A DNA stretch of 64,000 bases from Phymorhynchus buccinoides (taxonomy: Eukaryota; Mollusca; Gastropoda; Neogastropoda; Raphitomidae), in assembly GCA_017654935.2 (NCBI GenBank), contig CM065698.1:1311354-1375353 (forward strand), given 5' to 3'. Within the stretch, counting starts at the first letter, position 1. Each line of letters begins with the position of its first letter. The notes beneath the pieces were generated by a model that made no database searches, was not told the DNA's origin, and saw only the letters and a list, made by a program, of their open reading frames with translations. Shown piece by piece: positions 37,788-48,769 of the stretch. A program made the translations under genes and the position numbers.

Positions 37788-37860
37788 AATAATAATAATA
37801 GTACATTTATATAGCGCTTTACCTCAGATGAGCCCAAAGCGCTTTACAATCAATTATTCA
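37788..37860. repeat. Dispersed repeat with AGCGCTTTAC motif
   Basis: (ATA)n is followed by TATATAGCGCTTTACCTCAG and an inverted AAAGCGCT. Text of this type is common in interspersed repeats of aquatic animals. Family not assigned. Confidence 0.5.
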
Positions 37861-38219
37861 TCAACAGACAACAAAAACAGCATTCAAGAGTGACACCAAC
37901 CAGCAACAGCACACCTGGAAAACATTTTGATTATCATCATCAATATTATCATCATGATCACCTTCAGAACCTTACACTGTCTACTGGTGCAAAAGATGAA
38001 ACCATTTGTTTAACACACGAATAGAATAGGTTCATCCATCCAAAGCAGGGCTGATCAAGCCTAATTTCCATTGACTGTCAGTCTATGGAAAATATTTGAC
38101 TGCAGAAAATATCTGAGTAGATAACAACACCCATGAACATCAAGGGCTGCTCTAGTGTTGGTAGGGCAGGTGTGGCCAGTGCGTCTCTGGGTCCCTTTGG
38201 CACCTTTGGGTGTTTCTTT

Positions 38220-38224
38220 CACAT

Positions 38225-38282
<58 letters not shown>
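38220..38282. repeat. (CA)n microsatellite
   Basis: About 30 CA units with one AA interruption, in intron 3 of CYB5D1. Confidence 0.9.
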
Positions 38283-38284
<2 letters not shown>

Positions 38285-38432
38285 CAAAGAAAAGGCACAA
38301 GAAAATCTGTGTTAATTAATTAACAGACTATAACAAAATCTAATCTATGAAACACACACACATAATGTACGCCAAATAGGTGATTTTTGTAGAAAATGAA
38401 CGAGTATCTGTCTTGTCAGTCTGCCTTCTCAC

Positions 38433-38651
38433 CTCGATGACCTGCTCCTGGGAGGTCAGGGTGTTGATGATTTTGATGCTGCGAGTTTTGCAGGAGAGGA
38501 TGCCGACCAGGTAGCCGTCGTCTTTCCACCATGGCCGCCCAAAGTCGTTAGCCCAGGTGGTGTCTGGGTAGGGTGGAGCAATGTGGACGAAGCGACCGTT
38601 GGGGCAGTACGGGATCACACACCCTGTCTGGGGGTCCACGTGAGTTCGGAT
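38433..38651 (-). CDS. CYB5D1: CYB5D1, exon 3
   Basis: Minus strand, 219 nt, 73 codons, phase 0 at both ends, with a TTGTTCAG acceptor and GTGAGA donor. It encodes IRTHVDPQTGCVIPYCPNGR, then HIAPPYPDTTWANDFGRPWW and ILSCKTRSIKIINTLTSQEQ. These are the most conserved blocks of the CYB5D1 family. Confidence 0.95.
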
Positions 38652-38734
38652 CTGAACAAACAAATCATTATCATTATCATCCGCCGTGCAGGTTACAGAG
38701 GGTCTTTCACACAAGTAGTTTCCCCACCTGGGAG

Positions 38735-39000
38735 TTCTCAATCCTCTGACATCCATAATCATTAATGGGAGTTAACTTCCAACACAGCTTAATGAGGCCA
38801 GGAGACAGACAAGACATGTTCAGTTCAATCCTCTGACATTCACAATGGGAATTAACTTCCAACACAGCTTGATGAGACCAGGAGACAAGACATGTTCAGT
38901 TCAATCCTCTGACATTCACAATGGGAGTTAACTTCCAACACAGCTTGATGAGACCAGGAGACAAGAAATGTTCCATTCAATCCTCTGACAGCCATAATGG
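38735..39000. repeat. About 62-75-bp tandem repeat in CYB5D1 intron 2
   Basis: Three to four units share CAATCCTCTGACATTCACAA, GGGAGTTAACTTCCAACACA and GCTTGATGAGACCAGGAGAC. Not exon derived. Confidence 0.8.
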
Positions 39001-39443
39001 GAGTTCACCATAATTCCCTGAAAAAGCTGTAGTTTCCAAAGCGGGAGTAAATGGTAGCAGACGCTTGGTAGTTATTCAAGGATATTTTTCAATTTGACCC
39101 AAAACTGAACTTCCGTTTTTTCTTTTTTAATTTGTCCCAAAAAATGTCAACAGCACATGAAATTGTGCTTTGATATAAAACTATAAACTTCATCTGTGGT
39201 GACCTCATGATCATGTGTGGAGGGCTTGGAAACTTAGCTGATTTCCTTCTACAACCCAGTGAAGCCACAGTACTGTTATTAGGATGATAGCTCCCTTACA
39301 TTCAGTGAGAGAGAATAAAGTGCTAAAATAAGGTGAAAACTAGGAGAAATTTAGCCACAAAGAATCCAAGCTTAAGAGTGTTAAACTCCCAACCATAACA
39401 ACAAAAAAGGGGAAACCTTTCCTCAATGTCATCTGTGACTCAC

Positions 39444-39520
39444 GTCTTTGGTTTTGGGGTTGAACCAGTGGGAGATGTCTTTGCCTGCCGCAGCAATGAT
39501 GGGCTTCAGCAAAACATCAC
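39444..39520 (-). CDS. CYB5D1: CYB5D1, exon 2
   Basis: Minus strand, 77 nt. It completes a Gly codon from exon 1, then encodes [20 protein letters not shown] and PKTKD before a GTGAGT donor. GKDISHWF lies where the classical heme-binding HPGG region of cytochrome b5 would be in this atypical family. Confidence 0.93.
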
Positions 39521-40189
39521 CTGCACAACATTAAAAACATTAAACAAACAAACAAACAACTACACGACAAGTATAAAAACATTAACTAATTAATATGTTT
39601 ATAACAACTTACCCGTAAAAACATGTCATCTGTGCAAAGACCAAAACGAAACAAAAATCATCATGAAAAATGATAAGAAGAACAATAAACCTAACGCATT
39701 CAAGCAAAACAGGAAGCTTAGTTGAAAACGTAGCTTCGAAAAATTATCATTCAAAAATTACTGGTTATCACCTTCAACTGCCCCACTACACCAGAAAGGC
39801 CCTTTTACAAACGGCTTTCTCATTGGTCGACATTTGTCTTCAGTTGGGAGCCAAGAGCAGAGTGAGAGCTGTATGACAACTGACTGTCGACCGTAATGAA
39901 CACTCCTGGTGTGGCTGAGTGTTGTGAATGACTGTGATTCAGCTAAAAGCTGGGAGGCCTGTGCACTGATTCTTTGTGCTGCAGCCTTAGGGAGTGTTGG
40001 CCTTTGGGGGCCGTGATCTAAAGAAAGGAGACACCTGGCGAAGCATCTTCAGTGTGGGCACATTCTAACCCATTTAAGACAGGACTGAGTGACGCACACA
40101 CTACCATGTTACTACTGCTATTTAACTACTACTATGATCACTGACTGGCTGGGCCACAAACAGCTTATGGTTGTGTGTGTGTGTGTGTG
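39521..40189. other. CYB5D1 intron 1, right part
   Basis: AT-rich intronic sequence; no gene recognised. Confidence 0.5.
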
Positions 40190-41140
40190 TGTGTGAATCT
40201 GAGTGGTAGCGCTGTGCCATCCAACTGGATGATTATACAGCGTGGTGTGGAGCAACAGGAAGTTTTGCTGGATAATTATTTGGAGACCATCGACACAAAG
40301 GTGCCGATGGTCTTGGCCTGCACAGCTTGTACGTGGGAGGAAGCTGGCTTGTCGGTTCTGAGTGCGACAGAGGATCTGAGAGAGCTGCTGTGGGACGTGC
40401 TGGCGGTGGTATGAGTTTTTGTTGCAGAATGTCCATGCACACCTCTTCTTCTTGCATCTTGAAGAGCATCGCAAGCCTTGCGGAAAGTCGACGCTGCTGC
40501 AGTGAGGGCCATCCAAGCTGTTCAAGCATTGAAGTGACACTGGACGTGTTTCAAAAACGTCTGAGGACGAAGTGTGCTGCGCGCCGCTGGACTGCCTCCA
40601 GTCTGTCGATGTCCTGTTGTTGGTGAGGGTCCCAGATTGATGATGCATACTCTAGGACTGGACGGACGAATGATTTGTAGGCCAACTCCCTGATGGTCTG
40701 GGAGCTGACTTTCAAATTTCTTCTCAGGAAGCCTAGTCTTGTTGGCTTGCGCGCAGATGTTCTCGACATGTTTCTTCCAGCTCAGCTCCTTTGTCAGAGT
40801 CACTCCAAGGTACTTGATGGAGTCGACTGCTTGCAGGTTGTGGCCATGCAGCTGATAATGATGCTGCCGGGGCTTTCTGCTTCTTGATACGCTCAAGGTG
40901 TTATACTTGCCAGGGTGGAAAACCATGTCCCAGCTCTTCTCCCACTCAGCGAGTCGATGGAGGTCATCCTGTAGCTGGTCATGATCCTGGGGCGCCGCAA
41001 CAACCTTGTAGACAGCAGTATCATCAGCGAAGAGCCGTGCCAGTGATGTCAGCTTCTCAGGCAGATCATTAATGTACACTAAGAAAAGGCAGGGTCCTAA
41101 GACTGAGACTTGTGGTACTCCTGAGTGGACATCAGTAAAG
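40190..41140 (-). mobile_element. 5'-truncated LINE fragment in CYB5D1 intron 1
   Basis: On the minus strand it starts with the RT palm blocks SFTDVHSGVPQVSVLGP, INDLPEKL, LFADDTAVYKV and SIKYLGVTLTKELSWKKH. After a frameshift near 40640-40700 it continues as LEYASSIWDPHQQQDIDRLE and RRAAHFV. Gly in the usual VPQGS is Val. The ORF is broken, so it is not active. It resembles CR1/Jockey-type LINEs. Confidence 0.85.
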
Positions 41141-42676
41141 CTACTTGAACATATCATCTGCAAACATCTCCTTGACCACCTTGAAAAATAAAACATACTG
41201 ACCAACCTAAACCATGGATTTAGAGCAGGCTTTTCTTGCGAAACCCAACTCATCACTACACTCAACGACCTCTGCAAAAACTTTGACGCTGGCAAACAGA
41301 CAGACATGGCAATCCTCGACTTCTCTAAGGCGTTCGACACTGTTCCCCACTCCAAACTTCTACAGAAGATGAGAAGCTATGGCATTAGAGGGAACTTGCA
41401 CAGTTGGCTGGAAAACTTCCTGACCAAGAGACGCATGAAAGTCGTTGTGGATGGTGAGGAGTCGAGAGAAGCACCAGTTGAATCAGGAGTACCCCAAGGC
41501 ACCGTCCTCGGCCCCATCCTATTCCTGTGCCATATAAATGACCTCCCTTCCTCAGTGAAATCACAAGTATGTCTGTTAGCCGACTACTGCCTTCTTTACA
41601 GGCCTATCACAAATCAGCAAGACCATCAAATCCTGCAGGCTGATCTTAAGGAACTAGAGAAGTGGGCGCAAACATGGGGAATGCGTTTCAACGCAAAGAA
41701 GTGCTACATCTTAAGCATCCATACCCAGTCAACCCACTTCTACACCCTAAATCAAGAGATCCTGCAGCAAGTCCCCTGCAACCCATACCTTGGTGTAACT
41801 CTGACGGATGACCTCAAATGGTCAAAGCATATTGACAACTTGGTCAAGAAAGCGAGTTCGACGTTAGGGTTTCTCCGCCGAAACCTACGCTTCTGTCCAT
41901 CTGAATGCAGACGAACAGCCTACATTGCACTTGTGCGTTCAACGCTTGAATGCAGTGCCAGTGTATGGGACCCATATCTGCGGAAAGATGTAGACAGGCT
42001 AGAGAACATCCAAAGGCGAGTGGCAAGGTTTATCACGCAGAACTACTCGGACCGGACCCCAGGATGTATAGGTAGAATGCTTGAGGAACAAAAACTCCCA
42101 CCACTAGAGACAAGGCGGAAAGACCAACGCCTCACTATGTTCTTCAAGATAGTGCAAGGAGAGGTACCTGCTATACCAGCTGAGCAGTACCTACCACCTG
42201 TGGCCAAAACAAAACGAAAGATCACTCCACGGCAAGATGTAGACCAACATACAGCAAACATTGTACTGAATAAGGCCAGAAACAACAAGAAATGTTTTGT
42301 AGTGGAAAGAGCCAATACCACCAACTACAGGAACTCTTTATTTCCACGAACAACCATGGAGTGGAACAGACTGCCCGACGAAATTATCAGCTTGCCATCA
42401 GCTGGGCAGTTCAGGAAGGCTGTGTCAGATGCCTGGCACCAACTAAAGACCCTCTCCCCCCCTCCCTCCTCCCTCCTGCATGGCGCGGCATCATGCTAAG
42501 GGCCCGATTAGAGGGACCTGGCTGGCTGGGCCATACTAGTAATATAGTTTTTGTTTGTCTTTGTTTTAAATAATAAAAACTGGAGTTGCTCTCCCCAAGT
42601 TCCCTCCCCCGGTGTTTATATCCAGAGTTGGATTCCTGCCGGGTTAATAAATCAAGATCAAGATCAAGATCAAGCT
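41141..42676 (+). mobile_element. 5'-truncated LINE with near-intact RT ORF and (ATCAAG)n tail
   Basis: Plus strand, from LEHIICKHLLDHLEK, a stop, then NHGFRAGFSCETQL and an open frame to 42499 (397 codons from 41306). RT blocks are ILDFSKAFDTVPH, SGVPQGTVLGPILF, LLADYCLLYR and YLGVTLTDDLKWSKH, then LECSASVWDPYLRKDVDRLE and NSLFPRTTMEWNRLPDE. The YLADD-type catalytic site reads LADY, so the second Asp is lost. The 3' end has AAATAATAAA and an ATCAAG microsatellite tail at about 42650-42675. It lies inside CYB5D1 intron 1, antisense to the gene. Confidence 0.9.
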
Positions 42677-42784
42677 GGAAGAGACCCCATTTACCACCAC
42701 TGCCTGGCGTCTGTCTCTGAGGAAGTCTGTGATCCACCTGTTGATTTCACCACGAATCCCATAGGTTGGAGATGACCACTGTAG

Positions 42785-43012
42785 TTTGTGTGTGTGTCAC
42801 TGTGACTGTGTGTCACTCTGTGTGTGTGTGTGTGTGTGTCACTGTGACTGTGTGTCACTCTGTGTGTGTGTGTGTGTGTCACTGTGACTGTGTGTCACTC
42901 TGTGTGTGACTGAGTGTGACACCCTGTGTGTGTGTCACTGTGTGACACTCTGTATGTGTGTGTCACTCGGTGTGTGCGTGCGCGCGCGCGCGCGCGCGTG
43001 TGTGTGTGTTTT
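42785..43012. repeat. (GT)n/TCACTGTGACTG repeat with (GC)n core
   Basis: TG tracts interspersed with TCACTGTGACTGTGTGTCAC units, ending in (GC)n at 42978-42998. This lies in intron 1 of CYB5D1, 70 bp from exon 1. Confidence 0.9.
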
Positions 43013-43083
43013 AGTAAAACAACAATTTGTCAATGGCAATATATTTGACAACAAAACAAACACCATTTTGGTGTTGAATTTAC

Positions 43084-43204
43084 CTTTATATTTTTCGCAG
43101 AGGGGCGTTAAATTGTAGACCTTTCCTAGGAAGGACACCCACAAGTCATCCGCGGTGTTGTGAACTGATACCTCATTGGGTGTGTAGTAATTTGGCCGCG
43201 GCAT
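43084..43204 (-). CDS. CYB5D1: CYB5D1, exon 1 with start codon
   Basis: Minus strand. ATG at 43204-43202 starts MPRPNYYTPNEVSVHNTADD, then LWVSFLGKVYNLTPLCEKYK and the first base of a Gly codon before a GTAAAT donor. This start was chosen because MPRP(N/R)YYTP is the usual family N terminus; an in-frame ATG further upstream (43264) gives an extension not typical of the family. Four exons give about 215 aa, near the roughly 228 aa of vertebrate CYB5D1. The family is a cytochrome b5-like protein, linked in published work to the ciliary radial spoke. No signal peptide or membrane segment is visible. Confidence 0.93.
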
Positions 43205-43270
43205 TTTGTTGGCTGGTGTTAGCCTACTTCGATGGCTGAGACAGACACTGGTTGCTAATATCAACAGCTA

Positions 43271-43278
43271 CCGGAAGT
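43271..43278 (-). promoter_or_regulatory. Candidate ETS site upstream of CYB5D1
   Basis: CCGGAAGT is the core consensus of ETS-family factors common in TATA-less promoters. It lies about 67 bp upstream of the CYB5D1 ATG. A motif match only. Confidence 0.3.
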
Positions 43279-43568
43279 TCGAGTCAGGCCCTGACTAACT
43301 ATAAACGTAATCTAAAAGAAAATTGTTTTTGATTACAATTTTAAAATTCTTTATGCTCTTCTCATTCGCATTAATTATTAATCGTATAAATGTTTTTGTT
43401 TTTAAAACTTTTAGATTGATGTGAACAGACAGCAGGACGGCAGCTTTCTTGGATTAATCATCCGAATTTCCGGTTGCCAAAAAGGGGAATAAGAAGGTGG
43501 AGGTGGAAATAATCTTTAATTTGTTGCGCTTTTATGTCCCTTTATCTACTTCTTTGAGAACAAAAGCA

Positions 43569-43700
<132 letters not shown>

Positions 43701-44492
43701 AATCTATATTGCAATGCCTAATTTACTGAGCTGATCCTAATAAAACTTGGTATAAAGGTCGTCATGTAATCGTGACAATGATGATGCTTAGCTGTTCTAC
43801 ATCAGTTTCACCAAACAGCAATCTATGATTGAACTAAAAACATCAAAAACGCTACACATTAACACAATGAGGTTAAGATGAGAAAATAAACAAGGTAAAA
43901 AACAAACCACCTAACCTTTCATCTTAAAAAATACTTTTTGAAAGGCGACTCTGATGAGGTGATGTGTTTGTAAATGTTGTATAGAATGTTGACCCGCGTA
44001 TAATGTATACATTCCACGGCCTAAAATGTAGAATGTGTGCATTCTATGGGATTTTTGTAGAAAGTTGACGTTAATGAACAAAGCCACAATAACAAACAAT
44101 CAAAAGATAGGGCACATCAAGAGGCCGTGAGGCCTGGCTGCCCTGAAGATCGCCACCAGTAACCCGCAAAAACTTTTTTACTAACCGTGTTGTTCATATG
44201 TGGAATGATCTACCAATTACCTGACCTGACCAGTATACTGTCTATGGGTTTTGTTGTAGAATGTATGCATTCCACGGGCTGAAATGGAGCCCGTCAACAT
44301 TACACGGACAAAAGTGTAGAAAGTTGACTATATTTGAAAGAGGGGCGTCTCTCGACATTAAATAGCCAAATTTGTAAATATAGATAACAAATCAGCAAAC
44401 ACATACAGAACAAAACTCAGACTTTATTAATGTCCAGCTGATTAAAGACACAGAAGACAGTGATCAACCACAAGACCACATAATGTGGATTT

Positions 44493-45120
44493 TCACTTGT
44501 CTGAACATGATGTGGATAAACTGTTGTGACACTTGTGGCTGTTGCATGACAGGTTCATTCTGTAGCACTTGCAGTTTTTGTTCTGGCATGATCCTCTTTT
44601 GCAGCTACACCGATTAACCCCCTGTCCTGTACCAATTAACGGATTCTTTTGCCACAGCCGAATGGTGGGCAACTTCATTGTCAGGCACTTGGCTTTCAAG
44701 TAAGAGTTTTTGTTCACACTTGTCAACCTGATTGCGAGAAAAGGTTTTCTCAAGTCGACCAGCTGAGGTTCCAATTTTGTATTTGCCATTCCTCGAGTCA
44801 AGCACGATTCCAATCAGAAATTGAGATTTGCTGGATCTGCACGCCCCCTGTGAACTCGAGGGATGGGGATTGTAACATTGCCTCCAACTGCAAGGGGTGG
44901 CAGTCTGGTTTCACTGTGCAGAACCATCTTCTTGGCCTGCTTCTCCTGAGCCTGGTGAACTGCCTTCCTCTTCTGTCTGAGGACAAAGTGCACACAACAC
45001 CGAGAACACTCACCATCCTGCCAACATTCAGGATGTGCCAGCCTGGAACAAGTTGTTCACACAACGGCCTCATCCAACTGTGTTTCACAGACATTACAGA
45101 TTGCACCAGAAACGTCAATT
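44493..45120 (-). pseudogene. KRBA2-like integrase protein, C-terminal remnant
   Basis: Minus strand, split over frames. From 5' to 3' it reads blocks VCETQLDEAVV, LPPLAVGGNVTIPIP, HRGRADPAN, SRNGKYKIGTSAGRLEKTFS, then NRCSCKRGSCQNKNCKCYRM and LSCNSHKCHNS. The last is a CXC-type zinc motif found at the C terminus of transposon-derived KRAB-A2-like integrase proteins. Stops and at least two frameshifts show it is dead. The integrase core is not present. Confidence 0.75.
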
Positions 45121-45133
45121 GAAATATAAAATA

Positions 45134-45419
45134 TACTACTCAACAACAATTAAGTACCACGTTTTCACAAGCGTACAAAAGAGAGACGGCCAATTGTGAC
45201 CCGCCTTTTTGAGTAGCCACACTTTTGTGACTTTCAAATTTCGGAGTGGCGGTTTTTTTTTAATAGGTATTGTATCGAAAGTAATCCCACGAATACAAAG
45301 AAACGTAGGATCTTAGTACACAAATAATTGATTTAAGCATCTTCAAATTTTGAGATGATTTGAATAAGTCATCTTTGTTTTATGCGCTTCAAGTGGTACT
45401 TATCTTCGGTTGAGTAGTA
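45134..45419. mobile_element. Tc1/mariner-like MITE nested in the Ginger copy
   Basis: 286 bp with inverted ends TACTACTCAAC plus similar inner text (AATTAAGTACCAC versus ATAAGTACCAC). TA on both sides (45132-45133 and 45420-45421). No coding capacity. Confidence 0.75.
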
Positions 45420-45813
45420 TATAAACATATCGATGGCGCTTAATTCGTGCTTTTCAGCCGTATGAGCGCCTTGTTCCTGAGTGGTTCTTGACCAGTGAGT
45501 GCATGGTGACAGGGTATTCAACCACTTGTAAAGAGCCTTGTTGCTGAGTGGTTCTTGACCAGTGAGTGCATGGTGACAGGGTATTCAACCGCTTGTAAAG
45601 GTAGGCACAACCGTCAACATTCTATGACACATCAGGTTCCCGTCAACATTCCACAAATGTGTCCATTGAATGTACACATTCTACAATTTCGCTGTAGAAA
45701 GTATACATTCTGTGTTTCATTTTCATAGAATGCAGTCGTAGAATGTATACATTCTACAATCTCATCATAGAATGTATACATTCTACGCGGGTCAACACTC
45801 TATACAACATAAA

Positions 45814-46300
45814 CAAACAATATTACAGTGGCGTAGGAACATGGGGGAGGGGAGGGGGCGGCTGCCCCCTTTTCACTTTTGTGCATGCGTTAGTTAGCTT
45901 TGTTATTGAATATTTTATTTTCCCCAGGGTTGGGTGGAAAAAAAGCATTGTATTGCTTATCTCATGTTTCCCTGGTTAAATAAAATTTCGTTTTCGTTTT
46001 CTCTCTCAATTCAGGGGAAGCAACTATGGAGTAAAGCACAGTTTAGAAGGTGCATAGTTGCTTCCCTTCTATTGATGAGTCTACCTTTGAGTGTTCCTGG
46101 TGAGTCTACCTTTGAGTCTTCCGCGGCGGAGGTTTTTAGTGGAGGCTCAAAATTAAGAAACTGAATAACATTAGCAAGTGCCAAGTGACGTTATTTCATT
46201 GACGAGACAAAACAGAACATGCAATATTTCAACAAAAATTTCCTTTTCAAACAACTTAGAAAACAACAATACATCCCCTCTTCATAGCCAATTTTAAGAA
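45814..46300. other. Gene-free stretch with a dispersed repeat
   Basis: 46160-46272 matches the reverse complement of 19735-19835. No gene. Confidence 0.55.
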
Positions 46301-46304
46301 TTAT

Positions 46305-46434
46305 TTTTCTATGGGACCCTCCCTGCCCCATCATACATAACCACACAAAATTTTAAGCGATTCACACAGTTGTTCAAATATTATAAGAGGCACTAGCAGT
46401 CCTGCTCGCTACGCTTTCACTCGCGCGCACACAC

Positions 46435-46475
<41 letters not shown>

Positions 46476-46765
46476 TCCGCTCTTTCACTCAGATTCATGA
46501 TGCAAGGGAAGTAACCAGTGAACATGTACCACTCCAGCCAGTCATTCCCTAATTACTACTCTTTAGTTACTACTCATACTTCTGACCGATTTTCAAGGTC
46601 AAACTCCAAGGTCAGGGTCACCACGGCTACGAATTTTCTACGGGACCCTCCCTGTACCATAATACATTACCACACACAATTTGAAGCGATTCTGTACACT
46701 GGTTCGTGAGTTACAGGGCGAATAACAGGACACACACACACAGTTGTTCAAATATATAACGGGCA
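46305..46765. repeat. Two copies of a dispersed repeat (GGGACCCTCCCTG)
   Basis: Near 46313 and 46642 the same text recurs: GGGACCCTCCCTG, ATACAT(A/T)ACCACACA, GAAGCGATTC or AAGCGATTC, and GTTGTTCAAATAT. A (CT)n tract (46441-46474) lies between. Probably part of a SINE or LINE 3' end; family not assigned. Confidence 0.6.
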
Positions 46766-46989
46766 TTAAGATTAATATAAAAATATCTTTCAACTCTCTT
46801 TTTTCGCCCCTCCCAGGCCCTTCCCTCCCCCATCCATGTTTTTGTTTGTTTGTTCTTTTGACGCCTAGTCCACCCCTGCTCCTTTCCATGCTAATTAATG
46901 CCTTCCTTTCCTTTCCATAAAGCGACCATGCACAGTCACTTTTGACTATTCTGTCGCTGTTACTTTAGGGGGATCTTCGGAAATGCGCA

Positions 46990-47160
46990 CCGGGGTACTA
47001 GCCTACTGAGACGAAGAAAGTTGACAGAAGAAGAAGACAGAAAGCCTGGCCCAGCCACCTAGGTTCCGCTGATAGGCTAACGTGATGCCGCCGCGCCAAG
47101 CGAGAGAATGACCCAGCCAGCCAGGTCCCTAATCGGGCCCCAACGTGATGCTGCGCCCTT
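46990..47160 (-). mobile_element. 3'-end fragment of the 41141-42676 LINE family
   Basis: CCCAGCCAGCCAGGTCCCTA and ATCGGGCCC, followed by AACGTGATGC, match the reverse complement of 42485-42530. A partial tandem copy precedes it. Orientation minus. Confidence 0.65.
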
Positions 47161-47261
47161 TTCACACATTAACTCATCCATGTTCTTCTTCTATTTGGGG
47201 CCCACGTTCATTAATTTTATCATTCTGGCACCCACATGTTGTGCCGCACGACCAATCCAGT

Positions 47262-47285
47262 AAGAGAGAGAGAGAGAGAGGGAGG

Positions 47286-47322
<37 letters not shown>
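47262..47322. repeat. (GA)n microsatellite
   Basis: GA repeat with a GGAGGGAGGGA interruption. Confidence 0.9.
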
Positions 47323-47326
<4 letters not shown>

Positions 47327-48367
47327 CGTAGAGTAGGAGTGTGACCGACCACTTCGGACCTCAACCCAAAGTGCCAAAAAATCATCCTGTTGATTGTGGG
47401 CACTAAAGGGAAGAAGAAGAAGAGCGCGCATCAGACGAACCGCAATAGGCCTACCGCAAACAAACAACTTGCGCAACAGGAATGAAAATGAGGTTCAAGC
47501 TACCAAGCTATTCTACTAATCTGAATCGATCAAACCACCGTAAATACATCTGTTTGTGTTGTAACTCGATAGAAAAGGGACAGAACTATGCAGTTATTCT
47601 TGGAATCAAAATAAATGTACTTTTATGAAATAAACTTAATACAAATTCCTTTTTATGCCAAACAGTACATTGTTCTCATTCGGCGCAAATCGTTCATTTC
47701 ATCGGGAAGCCATTTTTTACGCTTAGGCAGGCTACTAAATTTTTTGACGAAAATTGTGTTACTGTGTGACAAGAATCTGTCGTTTTTCTCAGCTGACAGA
47801 CACTCTGGAATATAACCATATGTTTTAAAAAGGACTACGACCGGTGAAGAAAATGTCTTTGTCCGTGAGATTCTGCTGGCAACGGTTCAAAATAACACAA
47901 CCGTGATGTGATGATGAACACAGAACAGTAGCACTAGCAGAAGACGGCACAACAAGCTGTGGCCTTGAAGGTAACCCGCTCGGCTCTGGCAGAAAATATT
48001 TACGCAGTAAGTTGCTCTGGAACGGTTGTTTATTTCATTATTTTAGATCGAGTTATCATGAGTTTGGCGTGCTATTTTCAAATGTAGGCAATTTGAGAAT
48101 ATTGGGTGTGATTTGAGGGAGTCGTCTGATTTACTTATAGTTATACTTATAGGCCTAGATCAGTAGAGACGGCTGAGGTTATTTCTCCCACCATGGCCTA
48201 GATCTACATTGTACACGAACTGTTTTCGGTCTTCTTTTGCCAATGATGTCCACCTGTGGTAACCGGCAAGAACTGACATATTGGGGTTCGAAGAAAAATC
48301 GCTGCGCGGGGAAAAAAAAAAAGAAGAGAGCCTAGACAGATAAGAGAGCATGTAGGGCCATTAGGCA
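47323..48367. other. Upstream flank of the receptor gene; no clear gene
   Basis: No ORF with a domain. A candidate non-coding first exon could end at a strong GTAAGT donor at 48007, which would splice to the acceptor at 49550. This is a guess from the donor match only. Confidence 0.3.
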
Positions 48368-48599
48368 CTGTCGCAGTCAAAAAAAGTTGCTCGTTCAAAT
48401 AAATCGCCCGGCTACTATGAGAGTGTATTTGCGACATTTTGTGACATTGAGCATGAACCACAAATTTCACTTTTTGCTAGGGTTAGGGTTAGGTAAATGG
48501 TTCAAGTAAAGAAAGAGTGAAATTTGTGGTTGTCGCAAATACACACTCTCATAGTAGCGGGCGATTTATTTGAACGAGCGACTTTTTTGACTGCGACAG
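48368..48599. mobile_element. Fold-back element with TTAGGG centre, copy 1
   Basis: 232 bp, almost entirely an inverted repeat: CTGTCGCAGTCAAAAAAAGT at one end and its complement at the other, with GCTCGTTCAAATAAATCGCC and ACTATGAGAGTGT further in. GCA flanks both sides, consistent with a 3-bp target duplication. The centre carries TAGGGTTAGGGTTAGG, a telomere-type repeat. No coding capacity. Superfamily unknown. Confidence 0.85.
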
Positions 48600-48769
48600 G
48601 CACCCCCAGCTAGTTCGAGAACACCTAACAACCAACCGGTCTCAGCTTATTTTTTATTGCTATGTGAGTTTGTGTCATCCATTCTACTGGCACAACATGG
48701 CCCACTCGTACCGAATAGTGGAATGGGCTTTAACATGTGCGCAAGATCTTTGTGCATGCGTTTGCACAC

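Larger units (their letters stand above)
43975..45809. mobile_element. Ginger-like DNA transposon copy (1,835 bp)
   Basis: Both ends read inward as TGTTGTATAGARTGTTGACC and match over about 40 bp with two mismatches. TAAA flanks both sides (43971-43974 and 45810-45813), a 4-bp target duplication. TGTNR termini, a 4-bp duplication and an integrase-type protein remnant fit the Ginger group. The ends carry several AGAATGTATACATTCT palindromes. A 70-bp duplication (CCAGTGAGTGCATGGTGACA) lies at 45465-45600. The coding part is reduced to a C-terminal fragment, and another MITE is nested at 45134-45419. Confidence 0.85.

Noticed and set aside
41141..42676. LINE RT as host gene
   Set aside because: Mutated catalytic site, upstream stop and microsatellite tail mark a truncated retrotransposon copy.
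43205..43264. Upstream in-frame start for CYB5D1 (43264)
   Set aside because: It would add 20 residues not found in the family; MPRP at 43204 is the usual N terminus.
44649..45122. Plus-strand 157-codon ORF
   Set aside because: Antisense shadow of the KRBA2-like remnant, which has recognisable motifs on the minus strand.
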